From JARRNE01 sp963824085 (lineage in GTDB: Bacteria > Pseudomonadota > Gammaproteobacteria > Chromatiales > Chromatiaceae), in NCBI GenBank assembly GCA_963824085.1, contig CAWGNT010000007.1, positions 124,001-188,000 on the forward strand: 64,000 nt of DNA, given 5' to 3'. The notes below the pieces were generated by a model. The model was not told the origin of the DNA. It saw only the letters and a list, made by a program, of their open reading frames with translations, and did no database searches. Positions 10,328 to 19,444 of the stretch are shown in pieces (the first letter of the stretch is position 1; each line of letters opens with the position of its first letter). A program made the translations under genes and the position numbers.

Positions 10328-11371
10328 ATGCGCCCCGCACACCTCTTACGCGTCCTCGACAGGGAGTTTCTCAGCACCTCCGAAGGCCACCATACACCAG
10401 TCATGCTTTGGGGCCCCCCAGGGGTCGGCAAGTCTCAAATGGTCGCTCAGGTCGCATCCAAGCACCAGGCGCCGGTCATCGACATCCGTCTCTCGCAGAT
10501 GGAGCCGAGCGACCTGCGCGGGATACCCTTTCGGGTGGAGGACCGCGTCGAGTGGGCAGTGCCGGCGATGCTCCCTAGCGCAGAACGCCACGGCCCGCGC
10601 GGCATCCTCTTCCTGGACGAGATCAACTCGGCGCCCCCAGCCGTCTCGGCCGCCGCGTACCAGCTCATTCTGGATCGCCGTCTCGGCGACTATCGAGTAC
10701 CACGCCACTGGGCAATCTTCGCCGCGGGCAATCGGCAAGGCGACCGCGGCGTTACCTATACGATGCCGGCGCCACTTGCGAACCGGTTCTCTCACTTCGA
10801 GGTGGAGACCCACCTCGACGACTGGGTCGCATGGGCCTACACGAGCGGAATCGATGAACGCATCATCGCCTTCCTGCGCTTTCGGCCCGAGCTGCTGTTC
10901 GACTTCGACCCGGCCCATAACCCCATGGCCTTCCCCTCCCCCCGCTCATGGGAGTTTGCCCACCGCGGGCTGCGCAAGTTCGAAGACCACCCCCAACTCC
11001 TGCAGGGCACCCTGCAGGCCTGTGTAGGGCCAGCGGCTGGGATCGAGCTCCATGCCTTCGTCAACAGCCTCGATCAGATGCCGGACCTCGACGCCATTGT
11101 CGCTGGCGACGAGGTGTCGGTCCCGCGCGAGATCGATCTCCAGTATGCGGTCGCGGCTGCCCTGGTGGGTAAGGCCATTCGGGCCCGCGACGGCGACAAC
11201 GCGCAGCAGGTGCTGGGTAACATCCTGGCCTACGCCCGTCGCTTCCCCCAGCGCGAGATGGGGGTGATGCTGGTATCCGATCTCCATCGCGCCATCGGTA
11301 ACGAGCTGTTCGAGGTACCGGCCTTTGCCGACTGGGCGAAGGCCATTTCCGACGTAATGCTGTACGAATAG
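10328..11371 (+). CDS. MoxR-type AAA+ ATPase
   Basis: 347 aa, cytoplasmic. Walker A GPPGVGKS at residues 29-36 and Walker B LFLDEINSAPP, followed by sensor-1 AAGNRQ; this is the MoxR subfamily pattern. These ATPases act as chaperones loading metal or cofactor into, or remodelling, partner complexes. Its partner is the next gene, 10 bp downstream, encoding a metallopeptidase-like/VWA protein with a MIDAS site, the usual MoxR companion. The substrate cannot be told from the sequence. Confidence 0.88.
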   Translation: MRPAHLLRVLDREFLSTSEGHHTPVMLWGPPGVGKSQMVAQVASKHQAPVIDIRLSQMEPSDLRGIPFRVEDRVEWAVPAMLPSAERHGPRGILFLDEINSAPPAVSAAAYQLILDRRLGDYRVPRHWAIFAAGNRQGDRGVTYTMPAPLANRFSHFEVETHLDDWVAWAYTSGIDERIIAFLRFRPELLFDFDPAHNPMAFPSPRSWEFAHRGLRKFEDHPQLLQGTLQACVGPAAGIELHAFVNSLDQMPDLDAIVAGDEVSVPREIDLQYAVAAALVGKAIRARDGDNAQQVLGNILAYARRFPQREMGVMLVSDLHRAIGNELFEVPAFADWAKAISDVMLYE

Positions 11372-11381
11372 CCCATACACC

Positions 11382-12635
11382 ATGCCTGCCGACATTCAGG
11401 CCATCGACACCAAGCTCGCGGCCGCCCGCACGCGCCTGATCCTGGAAAAGCCCTTCCTCGGCGCCCTGGTACTCCGCTTACCGATGCATCCTGCCAAACC
11501 GGGCTGGTGCCCGACAACGGCCACGGATGCACGTGCCTTCTATTACAACCCCGAATATATCGATGCCCTGAGCCTGGACCAGACGCAGTTCATGCTTGCT
11601 CACGAGGCACTGCACTGCGCCCTGTCGCACTTCGCGCGGCGCCAGCACCGGGTGAAGCACCGCTGGGACCTCGCATGCGACTACGCCATCAACCCGCTGC
11701 TGATCGACGACGGCCTGACACCCCCGCCCAACGCCTTGGTCATGCCCATCTACAAGGGGATGACGGCAGAGGAGATCTATCCGCTCATCGATGAGAACGA
11801 CGAATCGGAAACCCTGGACAAGCACGCCTACGACAACGACGAGTCGAGCCGCGGGAGCAGCACTGGGCTTCGAGAAGACGACCTGGACAAGCGTCAACCA
11901 CCGGATCAGCCCGATCAGGGGGATCAGGGCAGCGGCGCCGATGCGCGGGACCAGACCGACCCAAGCCTCGGGACGTCGCAGCCCCCCCCACCGCTGGCAC
12001 CCGACGAGCAGGAGACCCTGAACGTCCAGTGGCAGCAGCGCATGGCAGGCGCCGCCCAGCAAGCGATGCAGCACGGCAGGCTCGGCGGTGAGCTCGCCCG
12101 CATGATCGACCATCTGCTACAGCCCCAGCTGCCCTGGCGGACGCTGCTTGCCAGATACATGAGCGCAGCCGCTCGCGATGATTACAGCTACATGCGTCCC
12201 TCACGGCGTGAGGGTGACTTCATCCTGCCGACATTGCGCAGCCATCAGTTGGACCTGGTCGTGGCCGTGGATACCTCTGGTTCAATCAAGGATGGGGAGA
12301 TGGAGGAGTTCATCGCGGAGGTCAACGCGCTCAAAGGCCAGGTGCGCGCACGCGTCACTCTGCTGCCCTGCGACGCCAAGCTGTGTGAGGGGGCACCGTG
12401 GGTCTTCAACCCGTGGGAAGAATTCAGGCGCCCCGAGGGGATCAAGGGCGGGGGCGGTACCAGCTTTCTGCCTGTATTTTCCTGGATTGCGAGCGAGGGC
12501 ATACGTCCCGACCTGCTGATCTACTTCACGGACGCGCAAGGCGACTTTCCTGACAACGAGCCGAGCTATCCCGTCATCTGGCTGGTCAAGGGGAAATCGA
12601 AGACCCCTTGGGGTCAGCGCATCCAGCTCAACTGA
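11382..12635 (+). CDS. Putative metallopeptidase / VWA-like domain protein (DUF2201 type)
   Basis: 417 aa. The N-terminal half has a zinc-protease-like HEALH (residues 74-78) in MLAHEALHCALSH. The middle is acidic and low-complexity (rich in D, Q, P). The C-terminal domain is VWA-like with VAVDTSGSIKDGE, the DxSxS metal-ion-dependent adhesion site. Follows the MoxR ATPase by 10 bp, so the two form a functional ATPase-VWA pair. The same pair occurs widely in proteobacteria; its physiological target is not established from sequence. Confidence 0.85.
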   Translation: MPADIQAIDTKLAAARTRLILEKPFLGALVLRLPMHPAKPGWCPTTATDARAFYYNPEYIDALSLDQTQFMLAHEALHCALSHFARRQHRVKHRWDLACDYAINPLLIDDGLTPPPNALVMPIYKGMTAEEIYPLIDENDESETLDKHAYDNDESSRGSSTGLREDDLDKRQPPDQPDQGDQGSGADARDQTDPSLGTSQPPPPLAPDEQETLNVQWQQRMAGAAQQAMQHGRLGGELARMIDHLLQPQLPWRTLLARYMSAAARDDYSYMRPSRREGDFILPTLRSHQLDLVVAVDTSGSIKDGEMEEFIAEVNALKGQVRARVTLLPCDAKLCEGAPWVFNPWEEFRRPEGIKGGGGTSFLPVFSWIASEGIRPDLLIYFTDAQGDFPDNEPSYPVIWLVKGKSKTPWGQRIQLN

Positions 12636-12808
12636 GTCCAGGGGGTCCTCGCGACGCGGAGGCGCGAGCGAGCCCAGTCCGCAGAAGCGGACGTGTGGGT
12701 GTGATCGGCTGGAACGACTCCAGCCAGACTTGGCGGGCGTATGGACATCCCTCTAACATTTCCGGGAACCGATGGAACTCGCCTCGCAGGACGCGCTCAG
12801 AGGACAAG

Positions 12809-14287
12809 ATGAAAAGCCCGTTCCCACCGCGGTGGCCTCTCCGAGCCCTACTCTCGCTTGCCGTCGCTAGCAGCATCTTCGCGTCCAGCCACCAAGCACT
12901 CGGCCAACAGTTTCGGCTCCCAGACCTGGCAAGCTCCGCGGACGTCGTGATGTCCTCCGCCACCGAGCGGCGCCTAGGCAAGGCGTTCATGCGCAGCGTA
13001 CGTGCGGAGCTGCCGGTCATCGACGATCCATTGCTCACGGATTACCTCGACCGTTTGGGTCATCGATTGGCGGCCGCGAATGGAACCGGGACGAGCAAAT
13101 ACACCTTCTTCTTGATCGACCAGCCGGTTGTCAACGCCTTTGCCGGACCCGACGGCTACGTTGGGGTTTACACGGGGTTGGTGCTGGCGACCGAGAGCGA
13201 GAGCGAGCTGGCAGCCGTAATCGCCCACGAGATGGCTCACGTCAATCAGCGTCACATCATGCGGGCGTTCGAAGACACGGAACGCCTGAGCCTTCCGGCG
13301 ACTGCCCTGCTCGTGGCCGCCGCGATATTGGGCGCCCAGGTGAGCTCCCAGGCAGGTGCCGCGGCCATCGCCAGTGTCCAGGCGCTTGCCGCTCAGCACC
13401 AGATCAACTTCACGCGTGAGAATGAAAAGGAGGCGGACCGCATCGGCATGGCCACCCTGGCGGCCGCCGATTTCGATCCCTATGCCATGCCTGCCTTCTT
13501 CGAGCGCCTGTCCAAAGCCAGCCGCGTCTATGAGAACAACGCGCCGGAGTTCCTCTTGACCCATCCGGTGAACACCAGCCGTATCGCGGACGCATTGGGT
13601 CGGGCAGCAGACTACGGTCATCGCCAACGCCCAGACGACCTGAGCTATCACCTGCTGCGCGCCAGATTGCGTGAGCGCTCCTATACCGACCCGAAGAAGG
13701 CAGTCGCCTATTTTCGCTCCACCCTCGACAGTCGACGCTTCCGTAACGAGATGGCCGAGCGTTACGGCTACGCCGTGGCCTTGGAAAGGGCCGGGAATAT
13801 CGGCGCTGCCGGTGAGGTGGCCGCCAAGCTGCTCGCTCAGAAGCCCGAGCAGGTGGAATTCATCATCCTCAACGCGGAGCTGGAAGCTAAGAGCGGCAAG
13901 CGCGCGCAGGCGCTCAAGCAGCTGCAGGCCGCCGTCGATGTGCGACCGATCAGCATGCCGTTGCGGGTCGCCTACGCCCGAACGCTCATGGCGGGCGGTC
14001 AAGCCGACAAGGCATTGCGCACCCTCGAGGAAATCACCCGCATGCACCCGGCCAATCCCTACGTTTACCAGCTCATGTCCGACGCAGGGCGCATGGCAGG
14101 GCGGAAAGGCGCTACCCACCTTTATCGAGCCGAGTACCTGTACGCCCAGGGCGACCTCGACCCTGCAATACGCCAACTGGAGTTCGCATTGACACAGCCC
14201 GGTATCAACTTCCAGGATCAGTCGCGCATACAGGCAAGGCTCGCAACCTTTAAGGACGAAGAGAAGGACTTGAAGAAGTCCAAGTGA
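12809..14287 (+). CDS. bepA: BepA-like periplasmic M48 metalloprotease with TPR repeats
   Basis: 492 aa. Signal peptide (residues 1 to about 32), then an M48 peptidase domain with zinc motif HEMAH (140-144) and third-ligand segment ENEKEAD (about 204-210), then tetratricopeptide-type helices to the C-terminus. BepA/YfgC works in the periplasm as protease and chaperone for outer-membrane protein and LptD assembly. The frame is open back to 12608, overlapping the preceding gene; the ATG at 12809 is chosen because it directly precedes the signal peptide and has an AGAGGA ribosome site. Confidence 0.9.
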   Translation: MKSPFPPRWPLRALLSLAVASSIFASSHQALGQQFRLPDLASSADVVMSSATERRLGKAFMRSVRAELPVIDDPLLTDYLDRLGHRLAAANGTGTSKYTFFLIDQPVVNAFAGPDGYVGVYTGLVLATESESELAAVIAHEMAHVNQRHIMRAFEDTERLSLPATALLVAAAILGAQVSSQAGAAAIASVQALAAQHQINFTRENEKEADRIGMATLAAADFDPYAMPAFFERLSKASRVYENNAPEFLLTHPVNTSRIADALGRAADYGHRQRPDDLSYHLLRARLRERSYTDPKKAVAYFRSTLDSRRFRNEMAERYGYAVALERAGNIGAAGEVAAKLLAQKPEQVEFIILNAELEAKSGKRAQALKQLQAAVDVRPISMPLRVAYARTLMAGGQADKALRTLEEITRMHPANPYVYQLMSDAGRMAGRKGATHLYRAEYLYAQGDLDPAIRQLEFALTQPGINFQDQSRIQARLATFKDEEKDLKKSK

Positions 14288-14768
14288 GCCCGGAGCTAAC
14301 GATCAAGGCCAAGTCCTGACACGATTTGAGCAGCCGTTGCAGACGCCGGTTTTCACGCCGCGCCGACTGCGCTAAGCTTCAACATTGTGTCGCGCCGCTT
14401 GCGCGGGTTGTACGGGCTGCAGCCAGGCATGAGTCTGCATGCAGCGCCTGCCGGACCGACGGCGACCACAGAAAGAAGATTCGTGCACCAGGAGGAACCC
14501 CGCCGGCTTGCTCCGCAAGGTCGGCATACCGCGGCCGAGCGCCGCGACGGCGCCGCCCCCCGGCGTGGTCGGTGGGTTGTCCCGTCAGGTGCCGCTCTGC
14601 CTGCGTGTCGGGCCGTGCGTCTCGCGCCGGCTGCTTCCTCCAATTTGGCGCAGGACGACTGGATGCCTCCTTTCGGCGGTGTAGCGACCCGCCGAAGTCG
14701 TCGACAACAGGACTGTTGTCGCATTTTGACCCGTTAACCTCCAACCGTTGCTCGACAGGAGAATCTTC
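14288..14768. other. 480-bp intergenic region upstream of soxY
   Basis: GC-rich spacer between bepA and soxY. Overlapping short frames on both strands show no recognisable product. The promoter end carries the inverted repeat at 14702-14721; nothing else is seen. Confidence 0.4.
14702..14721 (+). promoter_or_regulatory. 9-bp perfect inverted repeat upstream of soxY
   Basis: CGACAACAG and CTGTTGTCG separated by GA, ending 47 bp before the soxY ATG. Such a dyad could be an operator or a small hairpin. No T-tract follows, so a terminator is unlikely. Function unproven. Confidence 0.4.
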
Positions 14769-15242
14769 ATGATCGACGCAAAACGCAGAGTTCTGCTAAA
14801 GGGATCCCTCGCCGCCGGCGCAGTGGGCATGGCCATCGGCACTGGCCTCCTGACTCCACGCACAGTCCTGGCGGCATGGCCCGAGGCGGCTTTCAAGGCA
14901 AAGGGCATAGACGATGCGCTCAAGGACCTGCTTGGCACAAGCAGTCACGAAACCAGCGACAAGATAAAGATAAAGGCGCCGGATATCGCAGAGAACGGGG
15001 CGGTAGTCCCGGTGACCGTCGAGGCGGACATGGACGGCGTCGAATCCGTCTCGATCATTGCTGCTGGGAATCAGACGCCGTTGATCGCCTCATTCGACAT
15101 GGGGCCCGGAGCGATCGGTTTCGTCTCGACCCGCATCAAGATGGCGAAGACCGCCGACGTCGTCGCTGTCGTCAAGGTCGGCGACAAACTGTACAGCGCA
15201 GCGAAGGAAGTTAAGGTGACCATCGGCGGCTGCGGCGGCTGA
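14769..15242 (+). CDS. soxY: Thiosulfate oxidation carrier protein SoxY
   Basis: 157 aa. Twin-arginine-type leader (AKRRVLLKGSL near the start, then a hydrophobic run to LAAWPEA), so it is exported folded to the periplasm. The C-terminus ends GGCGG, the swinging-arm motif whose cysteine carries the sulfur substrate during Sox thiosulfate oxidation. An upstream in-frame TTG exists, but the ATG at 14769 has the AGGAGAA ribosome site. soxZ follows 37 bp later. No soxA, soxX, soxB or soxCD is in the window, a split arrangement also known in purple sulfur bacteria. Confidence 0.95.
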   Translation: MIDAKRRVLLKGSLAAGAVGMAIGTGLLTPRTVLAAWPEAAFKAKGIDDALKDLLGTSSHETSDKIKIKAPDIAENGAVVPVTVEADMDGVESVSIIAAGNQTPLIASFDMGPGAIGFVSTRIKMAKTADVVAVVKVGDKLYSAAKEVKVTIGGCGG

Positions 15243-15279
15243 TTCTGACCAACCGAAAATCGTTCCGAGGAAATAAGAC

Positions 15280-15594
15280 ATGGCAAGCACGATCAAAGTT
15301 CGCGCCAAGATCAAAGAAGACGTGACCGAGGTGAAGGCGCTGATTAGCCACCCGATGGATACTGGCCTCGTGAAGGACAAGAAGACAGGGGAGGTCATTC
15401 CGGCTCACTTCATTCAGGAAGTGGTCTGCAAGTGGAAGGACAAGCCGGTAATGACGGCCTATTGGAGCGGCGGCGTCTCCAAGAATCCGTATATCGCCTT
15501 CAAGTTCAAGGGAGCCGCCAAGGGCGACTCCATCGAGATCTCCTGGGTTGACAACAAGGGCGAAAACGACTCCACGACGGCGACAATCGGCTGA
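15280..15594 (+). CDS. soxZ: Thiosulfate oxidation carrier complex protein SoxZ
   Basis: 104 aa, all-beta, no signal peptide; it is co-exported with SoxY as a heterodimer. Recognisable segments include VKALISHPMDTG and HFIQEVVCKWKDKPV. Standard family length. Ribosome site GAGGAAA before the ATG. Ends the soxYZ operon; a GC-rich hairpin follows at 15608-15627. Confidence 0.95.
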   Translation: MASTIKVRAKIKEDVTEVKALISHPMDTGLVKDKKTGEVIPAHFIQEVVCKWKDKPVMTAYWSGGVSKNPYIAFKFKGAAKGDSIEISWVDNKGENDSTTATIG

Positions 15595-15607
15595 CGCCCG
15601 CCCCTTC

Positions 15608-15627
15608 GGCCCCGCGTCCGCGGGGCC
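15608..15627 (+). terminator. GC-rich hairpin after soxZ
   Basis: GGCCCCGC and GCGGGGCC with a 4-nt loop, 14 bp past the soxZ stop. No strong T-run follows, so it may be a weak terminator or an mRNA 3'-end stabiliser. Confidence 0.55.
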
Positions 15628-15735
15628 TCCGTCTCCCACACACGAGCTGCGGGGCGATTAGCCTTTTCGACAGGTTCCGCTCACCCGCGAGCACGTGTTC
15701 GCGATTCGGAACCCTGTACTACCGCTGGCCCGTCA

Positions 15736-16629
15736 TCACAGCGGGCCATGGTAAAGCCTTGGTAGGCCTTCCGGGCGCGTACGGAAGCGTTTGTAGGGCC
15801 AAATGTATTGCTCGGGGCAGACGCGCACGCATTGCTCGACACCTCGATTCAGTGCCGTTGCGGCCTCCACGTCGTCCCCGGAGGCAATCCCTTTGGGTCC
15901 ATCGACGCAGTGAATCCGGTAGCCGCGACCGGCAGAGAGTCTCTCCGCGAACATGAATACGACCCGCGCATTGGTCGCTCGCGCGAGTCGGCTCACTAAA
16001 AGCATTGTATAGGCCGGAACCCCGAAAAACGGCGCAAAGACGGCCCCCGTCTTTCCTTTCGGCTCCTGATCCGGAAGAATGCCGACGTATTCGCCGCGCC
16101 TGAGCGCCTGCACGAGCTTACGGATTCCCTGCCCCGTCGTCGGCGCCAGCGTCGCGCCGCGGCGCGCACGTGCGCTTTGTATCATTGGGTCGAGGAAGCG
16201 TTGCGGCTTATAGAACGTGGTGGTCGGCCCGAGCGACGACAGGTAGAGCCCGGCGAGCTCCCAAGCACCGAGATGAGGAGACAGAACAATTACGCCGCGC
16301 CCGTCACGCCGCTCTACCAGCTCACGGCCGACGATTCCACGGATCAGTCCCACCACCTCTTCCACGGGTCGCAGCCACAAATAGGCGATCTCGAAATAGG
16401 TCTTCCCGTACTCTGCCAGGGTCCTTTCACGAAATCGCAGCGCGTCGTCCTCGCTGAGCTCCGGCAGACAGAGACGGATGTTGATGAGCGCATTGCGGCG
16501 TTGCTTGTTCGGAATCTTCAGCATGAAGTACCCGAGAAGCCGCCCCAGACGATGGTTCGCCGGCAGAGATAGGCGGGAGACCGAGGCCAGGAGCACGCGG
16601 ATCAGGCGCTCCTTCGAAGTCCCATTCAT
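15736..16629 (-). CDS. Lipid A biosynthesis acyltransferase, LpxL/HtrB family
   Basis: 297 aa. Transfers a secondary acyl chain to lipid A, or acts as a related lysophospholipid acyltransferase, on the cytoplasmic side of the inner membrane. The HX4E catalytic motif is seen in LSPHLGAWELAG, plus FYKPQ and the GILPDQEPKG block typical of LpxL/LpxM. The open frame reaches 16908, but MNGTSKERL at 16629 has a GGGAGA ribosome site and fits family length. The gene is alone, convergent with soxYZ and divergent from the rhodanese gene. Confidence 0.88.
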   Translation of the reverse strand: MNGTSKERLIRVLLASVSRLSLPANHRLGRLLGYFMLKIPNKQRRNALINIRLCLPELSEDDALRFRERTLAEYGKTYFEIAYLWLRPVEEVVGLIRGIVGRELVERRDGRGVIVLSPHLGAWELAGLYLSSLGPTTTFYKPQRFLDPMIQSARARRGATLAPTTGQGIRKLVQALRRGEYVGILPDQEPKGKTGAVFAPFFGVPAYTMLLVSRLARATNARVVFMFAERLSAGRGYRIHCVDGPKGIASGDDVEAATALNRGVEQCVRVCPEQYIWPYKRFRTRPEGLPRLYHGPL

Positions 16630-16784
16630 CTCCCGCTGAAGTGCTTGAGTATCCGCTGCCACCCCTGCCCCGATACCATATTCACCCCTCCCGAGTGAGG
16701 CCTCCCTCCGTACCACGCGATCTTTTCGGACTCTGTAGACCAGGTTAGTATCCCGTCTAGCTCCCGACCCTGGAGGATACCGCC

Positions 16785-17213
16785 ATGAGCGAGCTGCATC
16801 CGACGAGTCTGACACCTGGCCAGGCATGGCAGATGCTGGAGGACGACCCTCAGGCGCTCCTCGTGGATATCCGATCCACGATGGAGTATCTGTTCGTTGG
16901 CCACCCATCCGGTGCGGTCCACGTCCCCTGGATCGACGAGCCCGAGTGGACCGTCAATCCTCACTTCGAGACCGAGATCCGCAAGCTGCTCCTGGGCGGT
17001 GCTGTGTGCTCCCCCGAGACGCACTGCACGCCGATCGTCCTGATCTGCCGCAGCGGAAAACGCTCGGTCGAGGCCGGAAGGGCCCTCATGAAGGGCGGGC
17101 TGCGGAACGTCTTCCATGTCGACGAAGGCTTCGAAGGCGAGCTCGACGAGCATCACCATCGCAGTACAGCGGGAGGCTGGCGCTTCCGCGGATTACCATG
17201 GGAACAGTGCTGA
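16785..17213 (+). CDS. Rhodanese-like sulfurtransferase domain protein
   Basis: 142 aa single rhodanese domain. The active-site loop CRSGKRS begins at Cys88, a persulfide-carrying cysteine in the usual six-residue loop; the N-terminal block LLVDIRSTMEY is also typical. No signal peptide, so cytoplasmic. It may move sulfane sulfur in this sulfur-oxidising background, but the acceptor is unknown. The ATG at 16785 follows CTGGAGGA. Confidence 0.9.
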   Translation: MSELHPTSLTPGQAWQMLEDDPQALLVDIRSTMEYLFVGHPSGAVHVPWIDEPEWTVNPHFETEIRKLLLGGAVCSPETHCTPIVLICRSGKRSVEAGRALMKGGLRNVFHVDEGFEGELDEHHHRSTAGGWRFRGLPWEQC

Positions 17214-17262
17214 GGCAGGCTGGCGCGCCCCGCCGACACGCTTGCGGCGTACGGCAGCCGCG

Positions 17263-17463
17263 CTAGTCTCGTTCTTCCATCCACGCCATCTGTATGGCTT
17301 CCAGGGCCGTCTCGCCGGAGCGCGCTGGGTTGTCGTCGAATTGAGTTAGTCCTATCACCCACATACGCAGATCCACGAAGCTGACATAGCGGGGGTCCAC
17401 GTCGGGGTGCGCCTCGTCCAACGCAATCGCGACTTCGAGGGCATCGGTCCACTTGAGTCCCAT
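17263..17463 (-). CDS. iscX: Fe-S cluster assembly protein IscX
   Basis: 66 aa acidic protein matching IscX (YfhJ): MGLKWTDALEVAIAL, DEAHPDVDPRYVSF and LEAIQMAWMEERD are the family landmarks. It binds IscS and iron and modulates Fe-S cluster assembly. It lies downstream of iscR on the same strand, but the usual iscSUA-hscBA-fdx genes between them are missing here and must be elsewhere. The gap instead holds an inverted-repeat element. Confidence 0.93.
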   Translation of the reverse strand: MGLKWTDALEVAIALDEAHPDVDPRYVSFVDLRMWVIGLTQFDDNPARSGETALEAIQMAWMEERD

Positions 17464-17479
17464 GACCCTAAAAAGAGCA

Positions 17480-17630
17480 GTTCACCACGAAGAGCACGAA
17501 GAAACACGAAGTAGAACAACGGCGAAATAGGAAATGGGGGTAGATCCGACTTCACCCTCCACCGGATGGCGCAATTGGAAGTAGCTATTTGAAGCTCTTC
17601 GTGTTTTTCGTGTCCTTCGTGGTTCGACTT
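17480..17630. repeat. Inverted-repeat element with CACGAAG-type arms
   Basis: Left arm (17480-17516) reads CACGAAGAGCACGAAG then AAACACGAAG; right arm (17591-17630) is its near reverse complement (CTTCGTGTTTTTCGTGTCC then TTCGTGG). A unique core of about 75 bp separates them. The rest of the 17464-17905 spacer between iscX and iscR holds no gene that I can see. Arms of short repeated CACGAAG units resemble a dispersed repeat class found in many bacterial genomes; this copy carries no gene. Confidence 0.75.
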
Positions 17631-17905
17631 CCGAATCTAGGATGACCTGTAAGCTTCCGTCGGTATGCGGTGGCGACGCGTGCTGGCACTCGTTCCAATG
17701 GAAAAAGTGCCGCTCTTAACCTCCGGTGACGAGGTTTGCAGTGCCGGGAAGCCCCGACGATGTCGGTAACAGACGCCGTATCCTCAGCCGCTTAGAACCT
17801 CATACTCGGGACGGCATCGGTCGACCGCGCTCCCGAAGAGTCCGCGCCGATGAGCGATCGGGTAGCGTCGTCGGCGCCCGAGCAGCCAGCCCCCCTCGGG
17901 ACGGC

Positions 17906-18415
17906 TCAGACGCCCGCCGACACGGAATCGCGGCGTACGGTATCGACCGGAACCTCGCGCGTTGCCCCCTCCAAGCGCGCGGCGACCTCCTGCACGCCTC
18001 GGCGTTCCATGAGGTCCTGTAGGCTGATGCCGTTCAGATAGTTGTAGATTCGCTCGCTGAGGTCATACCAAAGGTCGTGCGTCAGGCATGGACCGTTGTT
18101 CTGGCAGTTCTGCGCACCTCCGCAGCGGGTAGTGTCGACGTTCTCGTCCACCGCTGCGATAACCTCCGCGACAAAGATCTCCCCGGCGCTACGCGCCAGA
18201 TTGTATCCGCCACCCGGACCGCGGACGCTGGAGACCAACGAGCGTCGGCGCAACCGGGAGAAGAGTTGCTCCAAGTAGGAAAGAGAGATGCCCTGCCGCT
18301 GTGCGATGTCCGCCAAAGCAATCGGCCCCTGGCCATAGTGGATCGCAAGATCGAGCATCGCAGTAACGGCGTAGCGGCCTTTCGTGGTGAGTCTCACAAG
18401 GAAGGGCTCCTGCAT
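17906..18415 (-). CDS. iscR: Rrf2-family transcriptional regulator IscR
   Basis: 169 aa. Winged-helix Rrf2 domain (RLTTKGRYAVTAMLDLA, SVRGPGGGYNLAR) followed by the cluster-binding cysteines C98, C104 and C110 in RCGGAQNCQNNGPCLTHDLW, which is the IscR rather than the NsrR/RsrR pattern. It senses [2Fe-2S] status and controls isc and related genes. cysE lies upstream on the same strand, as in many gammaproteobacteria, but the rest of the isc operon does not follow. GTG at residue 8 is an alternative start. Confidence 0.93.
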   Translation of the reverse strand: MQEPFLVRLTTKGRYAVTAMLDLAIHYGQGPIALADIAQRQGISLSYLEQLFSRLRRRSLVSSVRGPGGGYNLARSAGEIFVAEVIAAVDENVDTTRCGGAQNCQNNGPCLTHDLWYDLSERIYNYLNGISLQDLMERRGVQEVAARLEGATREVPVDTVRRDSVSAGV

Positions 18416-18586
18416 CGGCGAACTGCCTTGATACTACAATACCCGACAACTGCGATCAATTTTGCGGCCGGCTGAGCGAGACGAGTGGCCAATGGGGTCT
18501 AAACGGCAGATGCGCCGACCCCGCCAGGCGCCCTCCCGCTCAGCGTGCTCCGGCTGTTCGCAGCCATGGCACCCCGCATCAATCCC

Positions 18587-19375
18587 CTAGCTTTTTCGCA
18601 CCGCTTCGTCTGGTCCATCGGCCTCGCCCGCGGAGACGATCTCGCAGGACTCGAGGTCCGGAAGGTGGTCAAAGTGCTTGGTAATCCCCTTCTGCTCCAA
18701 GGCCTTGGACATGGCCTCCAAGCGCCGATCCATAACATGGATGTGGTCGAGCATGCAGTTGATGGCATGGGCCACCGGGTCCGGGGCATCGCGGGTCGCG
18801 CCGTAGGCATCGAAACCGATGCGCTTCGCTGTGACCGCCCGCTGTGCCTGCTTCACATCGCTTTGGGACTCCACGACTCGACCGGGAACGCCAACCACGG
18901 TGCCACCTGCCGAGACTGGCTTGACAACAACCGCGTTGGAACCGATGCGCACGCCATCCCCGATCTCAATTGGGCCAAGCACCTTTGCACCAGCGCCAAC
19001 GACCACGTCGCGCCCCAGGGTCGGGTGCCGTTTGCCCTTCTCCCAGCTCGTGCCGCCCAAAGTGACACCATGGTACAGGGTGCAGTCGTCACCGATTACC
19101 GCCGTCTCGCCGATCACCACACCCATCCCGTGATCGATGAAGAACCGGCGGCCAATCTGCGCCCCCGGGTGGATCTCTATGCCGGTGAAGAGGCGTGCCA
19201 CATGGGAGAGGAAGCGAGCCAGCCACTTGAGGCCGCCGTTCCACAACGCATGAGACAGCCGGTGCATCATCACGGCGTGCAAGCCGGGATAGGTCGTGAG
19301 CACCTCGAAGGCGTTGCGTGCAGCAGGATCGCGCTCGAACACGCACGCGATGTCTTCTCGCAATCGTTGGAACAT
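18587..19375 (-). CDS. cysE: Serine O-acetyltransferase CysE
   Basis: 262 aa. First step of cysteine synthesis: acetyl-CoA plus serine gives O-acetylserine. N-terminal helical domain, then a left-handed beta-helix with hexapeptide repeats and the catalytic region DHGMGVVIGETAVIGDDC and HGVTLGGTSW. The start MFQRLRED at 19375 has an AGGAAGG ribosome site; a longer frame to 19405 is unlikely. Upstream of iscR, linking cysteine supply with Fe-S assembly. Confidence 0.95.
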   Translation of the reverse strand: MFQRLREDIACVFERDPAARNAFEVLTTYPGLHAVMMHRLSHALWNGGLKWLARFLSHVARLFTGIEIHPGAQIGRRFFIDHGMGVVIGETAVIGDDCTLYHGVTLGGTSWEKGKRHPTLGRDVVVGAGAKVLGPIEIGDGVRIGSNAVVVKPVSAGGTVVGVPGRVVESQSDVKQAQRAVTAKRIGFDAYGATRDAPDPVAHAINCMLDHIHVMDRRLEAMSKALEQKGITKHFDHLPDLESCEIVSAGEADGPDEAVRKS

Positions 19376-19444
19376 GAAAACCTTCCTGCCGCTTTGACAG
19401 TACACCGCTGCGAGAAAACGCAGAACAAAAGGGTCCGGAATTGC

